64,000 bases of DNA from Biomphalaria glabrata (GCF_947242115.1 NC_074711.1:4360501-4424500), one strand, 5' to 3'; positions 28,301-40,132 are shown, counted from the stretch's first letter. Notes: generated by a model not told the origin, from the letters alone. Numbers and translations are program-made.

Positions 28301-31300
28301 ATAATATTGCTACGATCTTCTCTGTCAGGCTCTCTGCAAACTCTGCTCAACACACATCTAACACAAGAACTTGGTAACAAGAGTTCCAAATAATAATGTG
28401 GTAGTTTAATAAGTAGTACATCAACAGCCAATACTACACAATTGGCAACATGATACACTGAGTAAAAAAAATGCTTTACTGTACATCACCGTACTGTCAT
28501 ATTAAACTCTTCTGTCTCATCATGGAGCTTCACTCAAAGGACTCACTAAATCCGGACTGACTTCATAGTTTACTAACAGTACCAGTCTCTTCGCTGTGCT
28601 GAACTGAACTGCCTTAAACACTCTGTTTCTCCAAAGGCCTTTCAATTCATAACCAATCATGAGTAATTCGGCATGCACTTGTAATGTCCCTTCTCTGTTA
28701 ACATGGATGACTGCTAAGCAGTACCTTGTCCTGTATCATTTGACTGAGTAACGTGTCAGTAGGTTGCACAGACATTAACCCTATCGCTCAGTCACTAGAG
28801 TTACAAGAACAGTTCAGGCCATTATGAGTTCACTTTATTGTTCCGAGCAGTGCACAGGCGACCTAATTTTGACATCCAGTGCAGAAAAAGCCATTGTATG
28901 AAGCAAAGTATAAGATGAAGTTGTTAGCCGTTTGCAATGAGAAATCTTTCTTTATTTGATCTCCTACTGTTCTCAGTTCTGCAGTTCAAAATGGCAGGCT
29001 GATAGACCATTTAAAAATGAAACTCTATTTTAAATTGTTAAATAGAAAAAAAAAAACTGTATTTAATGTATCTCTGTTTTAAAGCTTAATGTATCTGTTT
29101 TAATGTATACTGTTGAAACATCTTTCAGATGGGTAAACAGACAATGGGCACACCACTTCATGCCTACCAGCACAGAGCCGACAACAAACTTTACAGACTT
29201 CAGACTCCACAGAGCCCTCTTGTCCGTCCAGTTGCTTTTGAAGACTACAATTTAGACGAGTATCCCATTGGCACCAATACTATAGTAGCTGTCATCTCAT
29301 ACACGGTGGGTTGAAGCTACTTTGATACACTTCTGTTCTGTTCTGTTGAGCTCAGACTTGCTTGGTAAAGGTTTCTTCTTCATCAACTTAAGCTCTTGCT
29401 GTCTGTGCTAAGGAAAAATAGCTGTTCCATAGATACCATACAGAGTGATGGTTATATGATCTTATCTAATACTGACTTTACTTCAATAAAAGATGATTAC
29501 ATCCTACTTGTGTCCCTAGGTCAATCTAGTCATGCATGTTAATCAAGTCAATGGCTTTCCTGGCTGACTCGGGCAACCCATTCCATGCTCTAATAGCACT
29601 AGTATATGCTAGGTTGCTGTGGTAATATTGTCTGTCGGAGGTGAATTAAATTGGGGCATTCAAAGAGGTTATAACTGATAATTTGTGAGGGTGGGCACTC
29701 TATCTACAGAGGGTGTGTGGCGCTTATTCTGTTAAGTGATAATTTAAAGATATGTATCCTTTTCTTAGTTGAAAGACTGTAGATTGCTCTTTGCAGGGGA
29801 GGAAATTGATATTAAACACCCCAGCCTACACAACAATAATAAAGGTTTCTAGTATGAACTAATATTATTTCTTAACAGGGTTATGATATGGAAGATGCCA
29901 TGATTCTTAATAAGTCTTCTTATGAAAGAGGTTTTGCCCATGGTAGTATTGTCAAGTCAGAGGTAAGTTTTGTTGCTTCAGGCACATTATTGTTCTCGCT
30001 TTGGTTTCTATTTGTATATAAACGTCTTCCAAATGTATAACAGCTTTTGTAGTCATTAAAAAGAACATGGCAATGTTTAGTTAGGAAATAGATTTAGACA
30101 TTTAAGCTTTAACGTGTCTAAAAATAACCCAAAGTCACTAGCAAGATTCAAAGTTAAAAATGTTAAATGTTTAAACATTGTAAATATGTATGTCTTAAGA
30201 CATTATTGATAACTTTGAGCTGTTCTTCAGTGCTACCAATGATAAATTTGACTAGATCATTAAATGTAACTTAATTTTAATCTGATTCTTTGAAAAGAAA
30301 AAAAGACTTCAATGAATACTTTCTAGTATATTTCAATAAAACCAATCGACTAAGACGATATTTTAAACTCTCCACACACACAACGCTTATGTGTCTGTAA
30401 CAATTGTCTCATTTTGTTTTGTTTAAACTTAACAAATTGGTGATTTAAATTAAAGGATGTGGATTTGCGTGGAATCAGTCGAGAACATGGTGCCAAGACA
30501 TTTGTTTTTGGTGAGTTGGTTCAAATCAGATACTATTTTATTACTTTGTGTTTTTATTGCAGTTAGTGTCAACTAGAAATAAATACAAAATGTTGTAGGG
30601 ACCAGGTTGTTAATAAAATCTAAAGTCTTAGTAGCTCTATCAAATATTATTTAGTAGCTATATCAAATATGACTTAGTAACTCTATCAAATATGACTTAG
30701 TTGCTCTATCAAATGTGACTTAGTAGCTCTATTTAGTAGCTCTATCAAATATGATAGCTCATTCAAACTGATAAGTTCAATCAAATCAATCAAGTGAATT
30801 TTCACTCCTACGGAGAGATTACTTTCACCTGATCTCTTTAATTTAAAAATTAAAACTGAATCTTGCAAATTAATTTTTGGTTGTTTAATTTAAAGTGTAT
30901 GTCTTTCTAAATTTGATCTATTGCATCCAGCATGTGTACCAAGTGAGTCCACTGGCAGTCTTGATGTTGATGGGCTGCCACCAATTGGGACAAAACTGAC
31001 CAATGGAGATCCTTACTACAGGTGAGAACTAAATATATATATATGTCTTAATATAAAAAAATAGAATAATTTTAATTGTAACAATATAGACTAATAATCA
31101 CATTTTTAAAAGTAATGTATTAGTTTTGTTACAGATTTGGTAATATATAGACATACATCTTGAAATTGCTTTAATTTTATTATTATAATATACAATGTGA
31201 TTTCAAGTCCAAATAAATATTGTTACATAAATTACTCCTGTTTTTAAAAAAACAAATTCTTATGTGGTTGTCATTACCTCAAGTTAGACTGTTCAGACAA

Positions 31301-34300
31301 CCAGTCCTTTACCTACGCTATACTGCATAGTGATTTTCAAATCAGGCAGCTTTCCATTCAATTTTTTTCTATAAAAGTGTGACGGGGCCAGTAGATTGTG
31401 CAGGCCTCTTGATATGTTGCTTTTAAAGGCTTCATCAGCATTCTCTGCTTACATTCCACAAGGGCATGTTTTGCTAATGGCAGTTTTCATTTTACAGAAT
31501 TTTAACTATGATAGTAGAGCTTTTCTCTCTCATCTTGTCTATCTGGCAGGCATTGTGCTTCATACAATAAGATTTTACTAAAGAACTGACACATTTTCAT
31601 CTCTCAGGTCATAAATATCCTAGAAATTTTGTGTGTGATATCCAACTTAATTCTCCGTCATGTACCTAAATAGATTTTGTTTGGATTCTAACAGTTATAA
31701 GAATATACAAACTGGTGAATACAAAGTTATGACCTATAAAGGTTTGGAAGATGCCACTGTCACGCAGATTAAAATACTTGGAGATGATCTCGGCACAGAG
31801 GAAATGAACCATGTTTGCTTTGTCCTCAGGATAGCGGTTAGACATTTTTTTACTAGACATTACTGTTAAATAGATTAAATATATTAGGACTGATTTGTGG
31901 ACCTAGAATTAGGTATTGAATTAATTAAAATAATTAAAGTCTTGATTAGAAAGATTTACTTATAGTTGCTATTTATCTTGACATGTAAAGAGAAACCCAA
32001 CCATTGGTGATAAATTTTCCAGTCGACATGGTCAAAAAGGTATTTGCAGGTAAATGAGAAATCATATTTTTCCTGAAATAGTTTACCAAATAGCAGTTTT
32101 AGATTTATAGATTAAGAAAGCAAAATACTAGATAAATATGAGACAGGTGTTTTATGATATTCTTCTAGTTATATAATATATTAAGTAAGACCTGTAACTG
32201 CATATTGTTTTTCTAATTAGATATTTCTGGTATAAAATGGGGCCAACGGTAAATTGTTTTGTACTGGCTTAAGATAAATGTTTATTTATCTTTAAAAGCT
32301 GCTAAAATGAAAATGCTTATTTCGACAGTATGTTGTGGCCTGCCGTCGATATGCCTTTCACAGAATCGGGTATGGTGCCTGACATCATCTTCAATCCTCA
32401 CGGTTTCCCATCTCGTATGACAATCGGTAAGACCTTAGATACAAAGTTTAAGAAATGTTGATTTTGTAAAACTAATTATTTATCTTTTTGTCATGTTAAC
32501 GATAAATTATTTTGTAGCAGTCCTTTTGCCTTTTATGAAAACTAAACGCTCTGCTGAAAAGTCAGTTTCATTATTGTCTTCATCTTGCATGAAATATAAG
32601 TGCAAAGGTTGTTTTTGGTCAGTTTAAAAGGTACTCTTTTGATTTTAAAATTAACTTGCTGATTCCATGCACCTATATATTAACCATTTTTAAAACACTT
32701 TATATTACTCACTGTTTTATCTTGTACACATTTTTGGTTTCAATAAATTCAATTCCACTATCATTTTCATTGTGTTTAGAATATGTTCAGATGTGCCTTG
32801 ATAACCTATGGTCTTCCTAAAGCATTTTTTTTTGTTTTAAAATTCATTATATGCATTGTATTTCCAACAGATGTTTAAACCATTTTAAAACAAGCAGTTT
32901 AGGTTATTTGTTGGCAGTCTGGGTTCAAGATTAACTGCAATTCCAATGAGATTATAGAACACTGGAGTTCCTCATAATACCTTTATAAATTTGTTTATGA
33001 TTATAAATGGTGTCATATTGGCTCATTCAGTATAAGTGTTGAGTTATTGTGTAAAGTAATTGTGACTAAAACTGACCCGCAAGGGCCGCCTAGAAGTTTG
33101 TGTTACTGTTAGTTCTTTTTGTTATATTGTTTCGCTCCATTTCACCTTAAGGAATGATGATTGAAAGTATGGCTGGCAAGGCTGGAGCTCTTCATGGGAT
33201 GTATCTTGATGCCACGCCATTCACTTTCTCTGAAGAACAGCCTGCCATTGATTACTTTGGTCAGATGCTTACAGCAGGTAAATGATCAACTTTACAATAG
33301 AAAGATGCTAGCTGCTTAAAATAATTGCCAGTAATAGTTTTTGAATGTCTGTTTTTAACCTTAACTATTTAAATAATGCAAAAATTAAGAGTACAGTCTC
33401 TGTTTCAAATCTCTATTAAAATTTAATCGAGAGTTTAAAAAAAAAAAAAAGATTACAGTCTTTGTAAGCCTGCATCTGAAAATACTTTGATGAATGAAAG
33501 GCTGTTATGGAAACCTAGCATTGATCAATTAATTCAAAATTTCAAGAAAGTTTCCAGGATGCACTAATGTAATAAAAGAGTAAGCATCCTCTTTTAGTGT
33601 CGCTCAAGAAGTCCGTAAGACTAATACACACACACACAAGAGTTTAAAAAGATTTAGACTTATCACATAGCAATATTCTTTTTCTACTATAGTAACATCA
33701 TGAAATTAAAATTTAGAAAACACATCAGCAGAGAAGATGAAAAGTAGTAATGCAATAACAATAATTTTTTATGCTTTATCAAATTCTTTTGAAAAAATCA
33801 TTTGAAATTAGAAGAGGCTGCTTGAATTATCTAAAAAAAGTGATGACTTGCTACAATTTTAATCTCTAATTAACATCAAATACTAGATTAACACATGATT
33901 ATCATGAAAGAACATCAGTGTATGCTGACATTAATTTTATATTGCATTACCTTTATATTGATTAGCAGCTGTCGAAGAAGAGTTTTAATGACTTAAATCA
34001 TTTGTCACTTTAAAAACTTCTTATTACTAGCTGCACTTGCACATTGTCAGCTAAAGGTGTACATTTATCTATATTAACTTTGTTTGCCCCCTTCAGGAGG
34101 TTACAACTATTATGGCACGGAGAGAATGTACAGTGGCATTTTGGGACGAGAAATGGAAGCAGATATTTATTTTGGAGTTGTCTACTACCAGCGTCTCAGG
34201 CACATGGTCTCCGATAAATTTCAGGTATATTGATACAAGTAAAGATAGTATGTCATGCGTATTGCTTAAATCAGTGTTTCTAAACTTTTTCCTGTGGTGC

Positions 34301-35648
34301 CCAACTAAATGGAAACAATTTTAAATTTTCATGCATATTTAATCAACATATCTTTGTACTCAACATTGACCAGGATAAATTTAAAAGGAATGATACATTC
34401 CATCAACAAATGGGAGAAAAATTTGTCCACTAATTTCTTCAACCTTTTGAACAGAACAAAAAATGTTTAAAGACATCTAGTAGAGTTAATTATTATAAAT
34501 GTAAGGCTTATACAAAAAATTAGATTCTCCACATGCTCCATAAAGATACACCAATAAAAACCTAAGAATCTCATTAATACAAGGGTTTCTGTTTAAATTC
34601 TGGCTGGGGAAACTTGCATAAGAGCTCTCTATCTTATAGAGGTACAACAGATTTCAAAATCTTTTTTTGCTTCGCTACATTCAAGAAGAATATTATGACC
34701 TATCTCTTCAAAACTTTATTAGATACGCTTGTAGTTTTAACTCTTGTGTTTATGTTTCTTATGTGATCATAGTGCCTTGAGACTACATTATGTTTGTTAA
34801 CAATGCTGTATACATTAAATAATTATTATTAATTATTTCTTACCTTCAGCATTAAGGGGGAAAAAAACAAACATCTGCCAGACTTGAAGTTACAAGGGGG
34901 GGGGGGGATCTTTTCTTTCTTGTTCCACTTTAAATGTTATAAATATCTAACAAAGTGGGGATGTTTGTCATGCTAGGTGAGAACCACTGGTCCAGTGGAT
35001 CAAGTGACACAGCAACCAGTTAAAGGCAGGAAAAGAGCTGGTGGTATACGTTTTGGTGAAATGGAGAGAGATGCCCTCATCACCCACGGCACTAGTTTCC
35101 TTTTGAATGATAGACTATTGAACTGTTCAGATAAATCAAAGGTTTGTTTCCTAGCATTTGTTCTAGTATGTTGTACATTAAATAAAGTACATTCTGGATT
35201 TTTAAAGGAAATAAATAATAAAGTAATTATTTGCAATTCTGGGAAAATGCAATATGAGATACATTTTGAAATAGTGAAATTGAAAACTATTTACACAATT
35301 TTATTGTTTTCTTCATGAACAATATTCAAAGTTAACTGATATAAATTTATATTGTTTTAGAAATATTTTTTTCAAGACAGTGATATTATTGAAATGCATT
35401 TTTTTTTATTTCAGTCCTACTTCTGCATGAATTGCCACACCTTATTATCTCCCTTGTTGGTACAGCAAGCAGAGTTTGATCCCAGCCAAAACAAAAACAC
35501 TACCTTCCGCCATCAAATTGTTTGTCAGCACTGCCAGCGCCGTGACTCTGTACACTTAATCACCGTCCCATATGTCTTTCGGTATTTGTTAGTAGAACTG
35601 GCCAGTATAGGAGTGAAAGTTAATCTAGAAGTGAAACAGAATTTGTAA
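15344..35648 (+). CDS. POLR1B: DNA-directed RNA polymerase I subunit RPA2 (RPA135)
   Basis: Second-largest catalytic subunit of RNA polymerase I, which makes pre-rRNA in the nucleolus. Thirty exons: 15344-15406, 17012-17089, 18393-18470, 18647-18721, 18895-19014, 19292-19357, 19942-20016, 20226-20324, 21025-21120, 21636-21712, 22363-22563, 23497-23614, 23958-24045, 24921-25027, 25536-25671, 25780-25853, 26179-26379, 27453-27650, 28035-28142, 29129-29305, 29879-29962, 30456-30510, 30931-31021, 31674-31836, 31991-32049, 32329-32426, 33152-33277, 34097-34224, 34977-35141, 35415-35648. They sum to 1145 residues (human 1135) with no phase conflict. Landmarks: [73 protein letters not shown] and a C-terminal zinc ribbon, CxxC near residues 1072-1075 and 1105-1108. 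Overall similarity fits the Pol I paralogue rather than RPB2 or RPC2. The start is the first in-frame ATG of the exon encoding [12 protein letters not shown]. Confidence 0.97.
15925..16030 (+). repeat. tRNA-derived SINE (family 1)
   Basis: B-box-like GGTTCAAACCC, then CCGCTCCCATCCC, CGTCCTGCTGGAGGTTTGGA and CTCTGAAGGAACATCC. This is the same order as the 52050-52235 copy on the other strand. The tRNA head is largely missing. It lies in POLR1B intron 1. Confidence 0.75.
16195..16330. mobile_element. Probable hAT-type element end
   Basis: CAGTGATGCCCAAAATACGG followed by CCC resembles the terminal sequence of common hAT nonautonomous elements. A matching opposite end is not clear, so this is a fragment or a decayed copy. 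Confidence 0.35.
16575..16850 (+). repeat. Dispersed repeat (family 3)
   Basis: A pattern ATAATAATAA, then GTATTTCA, TGGCTxTGC, CCCAxxTGTGACCTxC, and later a TCTTTC / GTCCCGCAGCC segment recurs at 20405-20760 and, truncated, at 38950-39070. No coding sequence is seen. Its class is unknown to me. Confidence 0.45.
17118..17315 (+). repeat. 25-bp minisatellite in POLR1B intron 2
   Basis: About eight copies of a 25-bp unit built on ACATTTGACAAGACCATGTA plus CATAC start some 30 bp downstream of the exon 2 donor. Minus-strand open frames across it only reflect the repeat. Confidence 0.9.
20405..20760 (+). repeat. Dispersed repeat (family 3)
   Basis: Relative of 16575-16850: GCCTGTCTTCAAGTC, GTATTTCATGTGGCTTTGC, GCTGTGATCTACATG, then CCTGCGGCC and a G-rich stretch. 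It lies in the POLR1B intron between exons 8 and 9. Confidence 0.45.
22250..22320. repeat. (TA)n microsatellite
   Basis: About 70 bp of pure TA repeat in a POLR1B intron, some 40 bp before the acceptor of exon 11. Confidence 0.9.
22690..23115 (-). mobile_element. LINE fragment (family B)
   Basis: On the minus strand it encodes decayed reverse-transcriptase C-terminal sequence (basic RRGRQ-like tract, then a tryptophan- and arginine-rich end and a CGAPT-like terminus). It parallels 59260-59830 in order, including the GGCACCACACAAG and TTCCTGGTAC blocks. It is 5'-truncated and lies in a POLR1B intron. Confidence 0.7.
25446..25577 (+). repeat. Exact 66-bp tandem duplication across the POLR1B exon 15 acceptor
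   Basis: Copies at 25446-25511 and 25512-25577 are identical. Each holds TGCTTTTGTTTGTCAG, the exon start GCAAGAGGCTTAGCAG, and coding as far as AATGTATTT. The second copy is the functional one, since it continues in frame into [13 protein letters not shown]. Use of the first acceptor would read 14 codons and then a TAA at the copy junction. Confidence 0.95.
26414..26494 (+). mobile_element. 81-bp TTAA-flanked MITE
   Basis: TTAA-ended inverted repeats TTAACTCTTTCTCTCC and GGAGAGAAAGAGTTAA enclose a short core. Copies of exactly 81 bp also lie at 39645-39725 (inverted) and 47450-47530. Longer relatives are at 27085-27316 and about 45337-45607. It has no coding capacity and sits in a POLR1B intron. 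Confidence 0.85.
27085..27316 (+). mobile_element. Long form of the TTAA-flanked MITE
   Basis: The same ends as the 81-bp elements enclose a 232-bp body. The reverse complement of the body aligns with 45337-45607 through CTGTTATGATT, CAATAGCTTTG, TATCAGAAAATGTT and AATTTAATGAGGTCAA. The 81-bp form looks like an internally deleted or rearranged derivative. Confidence 0.8.
28205..28870. repeat. Unclassified interspersed sequence with a 34-bp triplicate
   Basis: At 28215-28318, about three copies of a 34-bp unit contain AATATTGCTACGATC. Some 500 bp of less AT-rich sequence follows without recognisable coding. It differs in composition from the surrounding POLR1B intron and may be an old insertion of unknown class. 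Confidence 0.35.
29488..29610 (-). mobile_element. LINE 3' end fragment (family A)
   Basis: A GATGATTACATCCTAC block, then CATGCATGTTAATCAAGTCA and CTCGGGCAACCCATTCCATG, matches the minus-strand reading of the family A LINE end. It lies in a POLR1B intron. Confidence 0.75.
30625..30760 (+). repeat. Imperfect tandem repeat, roughly 29 bp
   Basis: About four or five copies built on TTAGTAGCTCTATCAAATAT with variation, in the POLR1B intron between exons 22 and 23. Confidence 0.75.
35415..35648 (+). other. POLR1B: POLR1B terminal exon with C-terminal zinc ribbon
   Basis: The last 77 residues begin [13 protein letters not shown], continue through [11 protein letters not shown] and end [19 protein letters not shown]. 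The two CxxC pairs form the zinc ribbon at the clamp end of RPB2-family subunits. The stop is at 35646-35648. Confidence 0.95.
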
Positions 35649-36352
35649 CTCCATTGACTGATTAAGCTCTTTTTGCAAATACTTGCACTTTATTTTAGGG
35701 CTTCAGTTTTAACAATGTTCACCTGCTATGAAATCATGGTGGGGCTTTTCTTGAATACTATTTTATTGTTGCTGAAAATTATATCATTACAGTAATGTAT
35801 ATTTTGTTATACTTGTTAATTGGTAATGATCTGTAAACTTAATATGAATGTTAATTTGATCTGTCAAAGCTTTGTAAGTTGATGAATATCTGTTATGAAA
35901 AATGTCACTTTCTTTTGTATGAATGTTGGATGCAATGTTCAATGTTTGAATATGTTGATAACTATTTCTAATAAAATAGTAAAACAAATAAAGTTAACTA
36001 GTTGATAACACTGTAAACTGTTTTATTTTATTTTCTTTTGTTCCCTTTAGTATTTACAAAGAAGTTACTGATTACAAATACTATTGATGACAAAAAAAAA
36101 AGGATGCCAGCATATTTAACACATCGATAAAGAGAATTTTTCGGTAATGTCAGATGTCTTTAAAATTAGCACAATACTTTTTTGTTCATACTGATAGTAT
36201 AATATGTACATCTAGTTGGGTTATTATATTTACACTCTAAAAGGTAATGTAACAAAAAATAATACTGATGAATAGTTTGACTGGGTGGTGTATAAGTAAC
36301 ACCATTAGTCCTAGTCAGATGTTACAACAGGATGAAAGCTGTGATTGGTTTA
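35649..36352. terminator. Convergent 3' ends of POLR1B and the 188-residue gene
   Basis: POLR1B has AATAAA at 35970-35975 and 35987-35992. On the minus strand, AATAAA occurs at 36349-36354, overlapping the stop codon of the downstream gene, and again at about 36022-36027. The two transcripts therefore end very near each other or slightly overlap. No other gene is seen here. Confidence 0.6.
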
Positions 36353-37927
36353 TTAATATAGGCCTGCACCAGTGTTACTGTCCACGTCGTAAAAAGTCTG
36401 CCGAGAGCTGAGTGATGTTATTTGCGGGACATCAAAAGCCGAGATGCGCCTGTGGATGGGCTGAAGCCTGTTTCTCATGAATTTTTCCGCTTCCAGTGCT
36501 TCGTGATAATATCCATAGTACTCGCCCCTTGGAGCTCTTGCTGGTGCTGTCCAAGAGTCTGCTTTTGGCCAACGGTAGAGAAAGATGTCTCTGGGGGGCA
36601 TGCCATTTATATGTCGAGTGTATCCATCTAATCTTAATGCTGGCACACCAGATGGCTGAGTCCCGATTGGATGTCCAAAGCCTCCTATAGTAAAATATAC
36701 ATATAATTTACAGTCTTATTGCTATTATTTGATGAAACATAAATATAAGCCTATGAAAAGATACTTGTAATATGAGACAGGTTTATTATATTATCTCTCA
36801 GTTAAGTCAGAGAGGAAAGGAGAAAGATGGTGGATAGATCATGTATGGTGCCAAAATGTTCAACATGCTAAGGGGTAGGGGTGAACTAGGCAAAATTGAA
36901 TTAACAGTGGTTCTCCTTTTTTCACTTACATTTCATGTATTCACTTAACCAGTTATTGATATGACTAAAAGTATTGAAATTTCAACCTGTTGATAAAACT
37001 AGTAAGCATTTACATTTTTTTGGTAAGCGCATCTTTTATGATATGGATCGCTGCCTAGTTGTGTGGTATGTGCTCTGGACAGCCATTTTATGATCATGAT
37101 GGTCTTTATTTCAAATCTTGCTTGATCTCATCCCTTATCCTCCTTTGGAAGGTTTGGGTAAGAATGTAATTATTTTCAAATCTGAAGGGACATAGGAAAC
37201 ATGTAAAACAACCATAACAAAATGGTGTGCTGTGGTCCATATTGTTATTTCTTTTGTGGATGTGTCAAGCAAGTGGTGACACACGTCCAGGGCCGGATTT
37301 AAGCATATGGAGGTCTGGGGCAGAATTTTTTGTTAAGGCGGCGACACTTTTTTGAAAGCTTAATAAAAATCCACTTAATAAAATACTACTTTCTAAAAGC
37401 ATAAGTCATATTATTAAAGAAAGAGAGTACTTGTAAATGAAATTAAATTTTCCTTCGTTTAAACATATAAGATTATTTTATATGTATATTTTAGTAACAA
37501 AAAATGTAAACTTTTAGGTTTTACAAAATGTGGATATATGGATTTTTCTCCTATATTGTGAATCCCTTTCTTGTGTAGGCCCCTGGGCAGTGGACGCCTG
37601 ATCTCCCTGAAATCCAGGCCTGCACACATCACACATAGCTAATAAATTATAGGCATTAAACATATTAAATAATAACAACATAAGGTTTGGACCTTCTGGG
37701 GTGTATCTTTGTCTATGAAACACAGTCCAGTCTTCTTCAACTTCTTTGCTAGTTTCATCTCTGCGAGTTAGTCTGGGGTTGTAGCGCACAGCTCTCAGCT
37801 CCTGCCAGTTTGGATAAACTGGTACATGATGGGGTGGACTGGTCCATACTATGTGTTTATCTCTACCATTTAGAAACACATCCTCTCTCGGCAAATTGAG
37901 TGGCGCTTCATTTTTAGTTGAAAACAT
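36353..37927 (-). CDS. Two-exon gene for a 188-residue aromatic/proline-rich protein, function unknown
   Basis: Exons 37693-37927 and 36353-36684 join in phase 1 to give 188 residues, from MFSTKNEAPLNLPRED to DSNTGAGLY and a TAA. The donor (G|GTCCAA) is weak and the acceptor normal. The protein has no signal peptide or membrane segment and is rich in Arg, Tyr, Trp and Pro, with motifs such as HIVWTSPPHH, YPNWQELRAVRY and LYRWPKADSW. This composition recalls small axonemal microtubule-associated proteins, but that is only an impression and I recognise no named family. A decayed copy of exon 1 nearby at 39075-39640 supports the 5' end and start codon. The intron carries a hAT-type MITE (37288-37622) and a decayed SINE. 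Confidence 0.75.
37045..37205 (+). repeat. Decayed tRNA-derived SINE (family 1)
   Basis: CGCTGCCTAGTTGTGTGG, then TCATCCCTTATCCTCCTTTG, GGTTTGGGTAAGAATG and TCTGAAGGGACATAGGAAAC follow the order of the family 1 SINE with many changes. It lies in the intron of the 188-residue gene. Confidence 0.55.
37288..37622. mobile_element. hAT-type MITE
   Basis: It starts CAGGGCCGGATTTAAG and ends CTGAAATCCAGGCCTG, which are imperfect inverted repeats. Flanking 8-mers CACACGTC and CACACATC match at 7 of 8. An 8-bp target duplication with CAGGG-like ends is typical of hAT. The 335-bp element is noncoding. Confidence 0.85.
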
Positions 37928-39074
37928 TGTGTTCGCTTACAGTGTTAATTCTGCTAAAACAAAATGTCACATATATCTAAATGAATACATTATAAAAACA
38001 TGTTGTAATAATTTTCTTTTCTTAATTTAATTATAAGAAAAGTGAATTAGTACCAACACTACCAGCAGCATAACTGACTTTTTGTTTTATTATGGATTGA
38101 TCTATTTAGTTAGTATTCTATATGTACAACAGCTACTATGGCCTATATTAAATTAGATAATGGATATTTCTCTCCTTCTAAACAAATCTATACATAATAA
38201 AGATTGATATCTACATTATTATTTAAAAATCATTCTTTTGTGAAGCAATGTATCTATATAATATTTCTACATTTATCTAATGACAATCTAATTCTAAAAT
38301 AAAATTGTAGTCTAAATGTCTGTTTGGTTTGACTAAACTAATTTTCCTAAACAACAATATTTCTAGATCTAGATCTAGAAAAGATAGATTCTAGATTTAC
38401 TGGTAGGTCTATTAGAACTAGAATCACTAGATCCTCTAGATTTCTATAGAAGGCTATTCTAGGTCTACAGGTCTATTTCAAATCTAAAATATTTGTTATT
38501 TAATTTACCCCTTTTAAAAATGTATTAATTAATATTTAATCAATGATTCAATGTATAATGACTGAATCTTTTAGTTTTAGACATGACATTTATACATTTT
38601 CACGAATTTATTTGAGTGTAGACATTTAATTTTTCAATAAGTGTATAACTTTTCTGTTTTTTACAAAGTTATATAATAGTTAATACAGAATCTAGATCTA
38701 CCTTAATTGAAATATTAAGATGTTTATTTACCTTTCGTTGCAAATTGCCTAGCAACATGATCCTTTATATTTTTTGAGTAGGCTCCCATTCGCACTGACC
38801 TACCGGAATTTTTTTTTTTTCTTTTGCATTTTTTTAAAGTGGATTTAGGAAATGGGGACATCGTTAAGAAGTTAAAAGAAATGAGAAAATTTGGAATTCG
38901 CATTTTTTTAAATAGTAGTAAATTAAAATAATTATAAAGTAGGTCACCATAATAATAATAAGGCCTTTCTTCGAGTCCGGAGTACAGTATTTCAAATGAT
39001 GAATCCTATCTGTGGCCTATTTATTTAACCAACTTCAGCGGAGATATCGTTGTCCGGCGGTGGTAGATTCTCCT

Positions 39075-39640
39075 TTCCTATATCTTAAATTAAGAAACAA
39101 AATTATTACGTTTTTTTTATAATGTATTCATTTAGATATATCTGACATTTTGTTTAAGCAGAATTAACATTGTAAGCAAACATACTGTTTTTCAACTAAA
39201 TGAAACTCAACTCAATTAGGCGAGAGAGGATGTGTTTCTAAATGGTAGCAGGGATGGCCTTAGACATTTGGAAGCCCTAGGTGACTGAATTTGGTGGCTC
39301 CCAAATAAAATAGAAAATAAAAAATAAACAGCCAAAAAATAAATACAACGCAATTTATTTAAAACCTAGTGTACCCCAAGAATAACGTTGGAGACAAGTT
39401 TAGCTAGTTCTTTAAAAACAAATGTTTTGAAACCTGTGCGAACCCCCCACCCCTTCACACACACACCAATTGGAGGCCCTAGGCGGCTGCTTATTTGCCT
39501 ATGCCTAAGGCCGGCCTTGATGGTAGAAACAAACACATTGTATGGACCAGGCCACCCTATCATGTATCAGATTATCCAAACTGGCAGGAGCTGAGAGCTG
39601 TGCGACGTACTGCTTACCCCTTTCCCAGGACTGTGTGGAC
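39075..39640 (+). pseudogene. Inverted, broken copy of exon 1 of the 188-residue gene
   Basis: The plus strand repeats the upstream flank, 5' UTR and exon 1 of the gene at 37927 in the opposite orientation. Matching blocks include AAATTAAGAAA, ATAATGTATTCATTTAGATA, AGCAGAATTAACA, CGAGAGAGGATGTGTTTCTA and TATCCAAACTGGCAGGAGCT. The start codon is changed and the coding part carries indels. A 271-bp hAT-type MITE (39249-39519) splits it within the coding sequence, and a TTAA MITE lies just beyond. With the parent it forms an inverted repeat around a spacer of about 1 kb. Confidence 0.88.
39249..39519. mobile_element. hAT-type MITE inside the exon 1 pseudocopy
   Basis: It begins CAGGGATGGCCTTAGACAT and ends ATGCCTAAGGCCGGCCTTG, inverted to each other. 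ATGGTAG flanks both ends. The intact parent sequence at 37870-37880 shows the empty site, which supports insertion after duplication. Confidence 0.85.
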
Positions 39641-39644
39641 AGTT

Positions 39645-39725
39645 TTAACGCTTTCTCTCCGTAATTATTTACCACATTCTGGTGGAATCAACGCTGGTAG
39701 CGTCAGTTCGGAGGGAAAGGGTTAA
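39645..39725 (-). mobile_element. 81-bp TTAA-flanked MITE
   Basis: TTAACGCTTTCTCTCC and GGAGGGAAAGGGTTAA enclose a core that is the reverse complement of the core at 26414-26494. Same length, 81 bp. Confidence 0.85.
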
Positions 39726-40132
39726 TGCTGCGTTTTAATGGTGCGTTTTAATGGTGCGCATTGTAAGTTACATCATTCTACGACGACGATAAAGGGTCAC
39801 ATTTTTCTACAGCTAGTTCTGAATAAATATAAATAACAATAAAACACTCGAGTGAAAAGAAAAGCAAACGTCAATAAAACTAGAAGTCTTAGTTTCAGTC
39901 TGTAATGGTGCGCATAAAAACCGCAGCCTTTTGATGCGCATCATCTTTAAAATTATCGGGAAAATTAAAACCGTGACGAAATTTCAACCTACTTTTATGG
40001 CTCGCTTTATCTGTTCACTTAGATTTAGACTATGTATTGTTAGAAAGTACACTTAGATCTGTAAATATTAGAGTCCAGATTGGTTCTACATGAATTGTGT
40101 GAATTATCGATAGTCAAATAATTCCATTCAAA

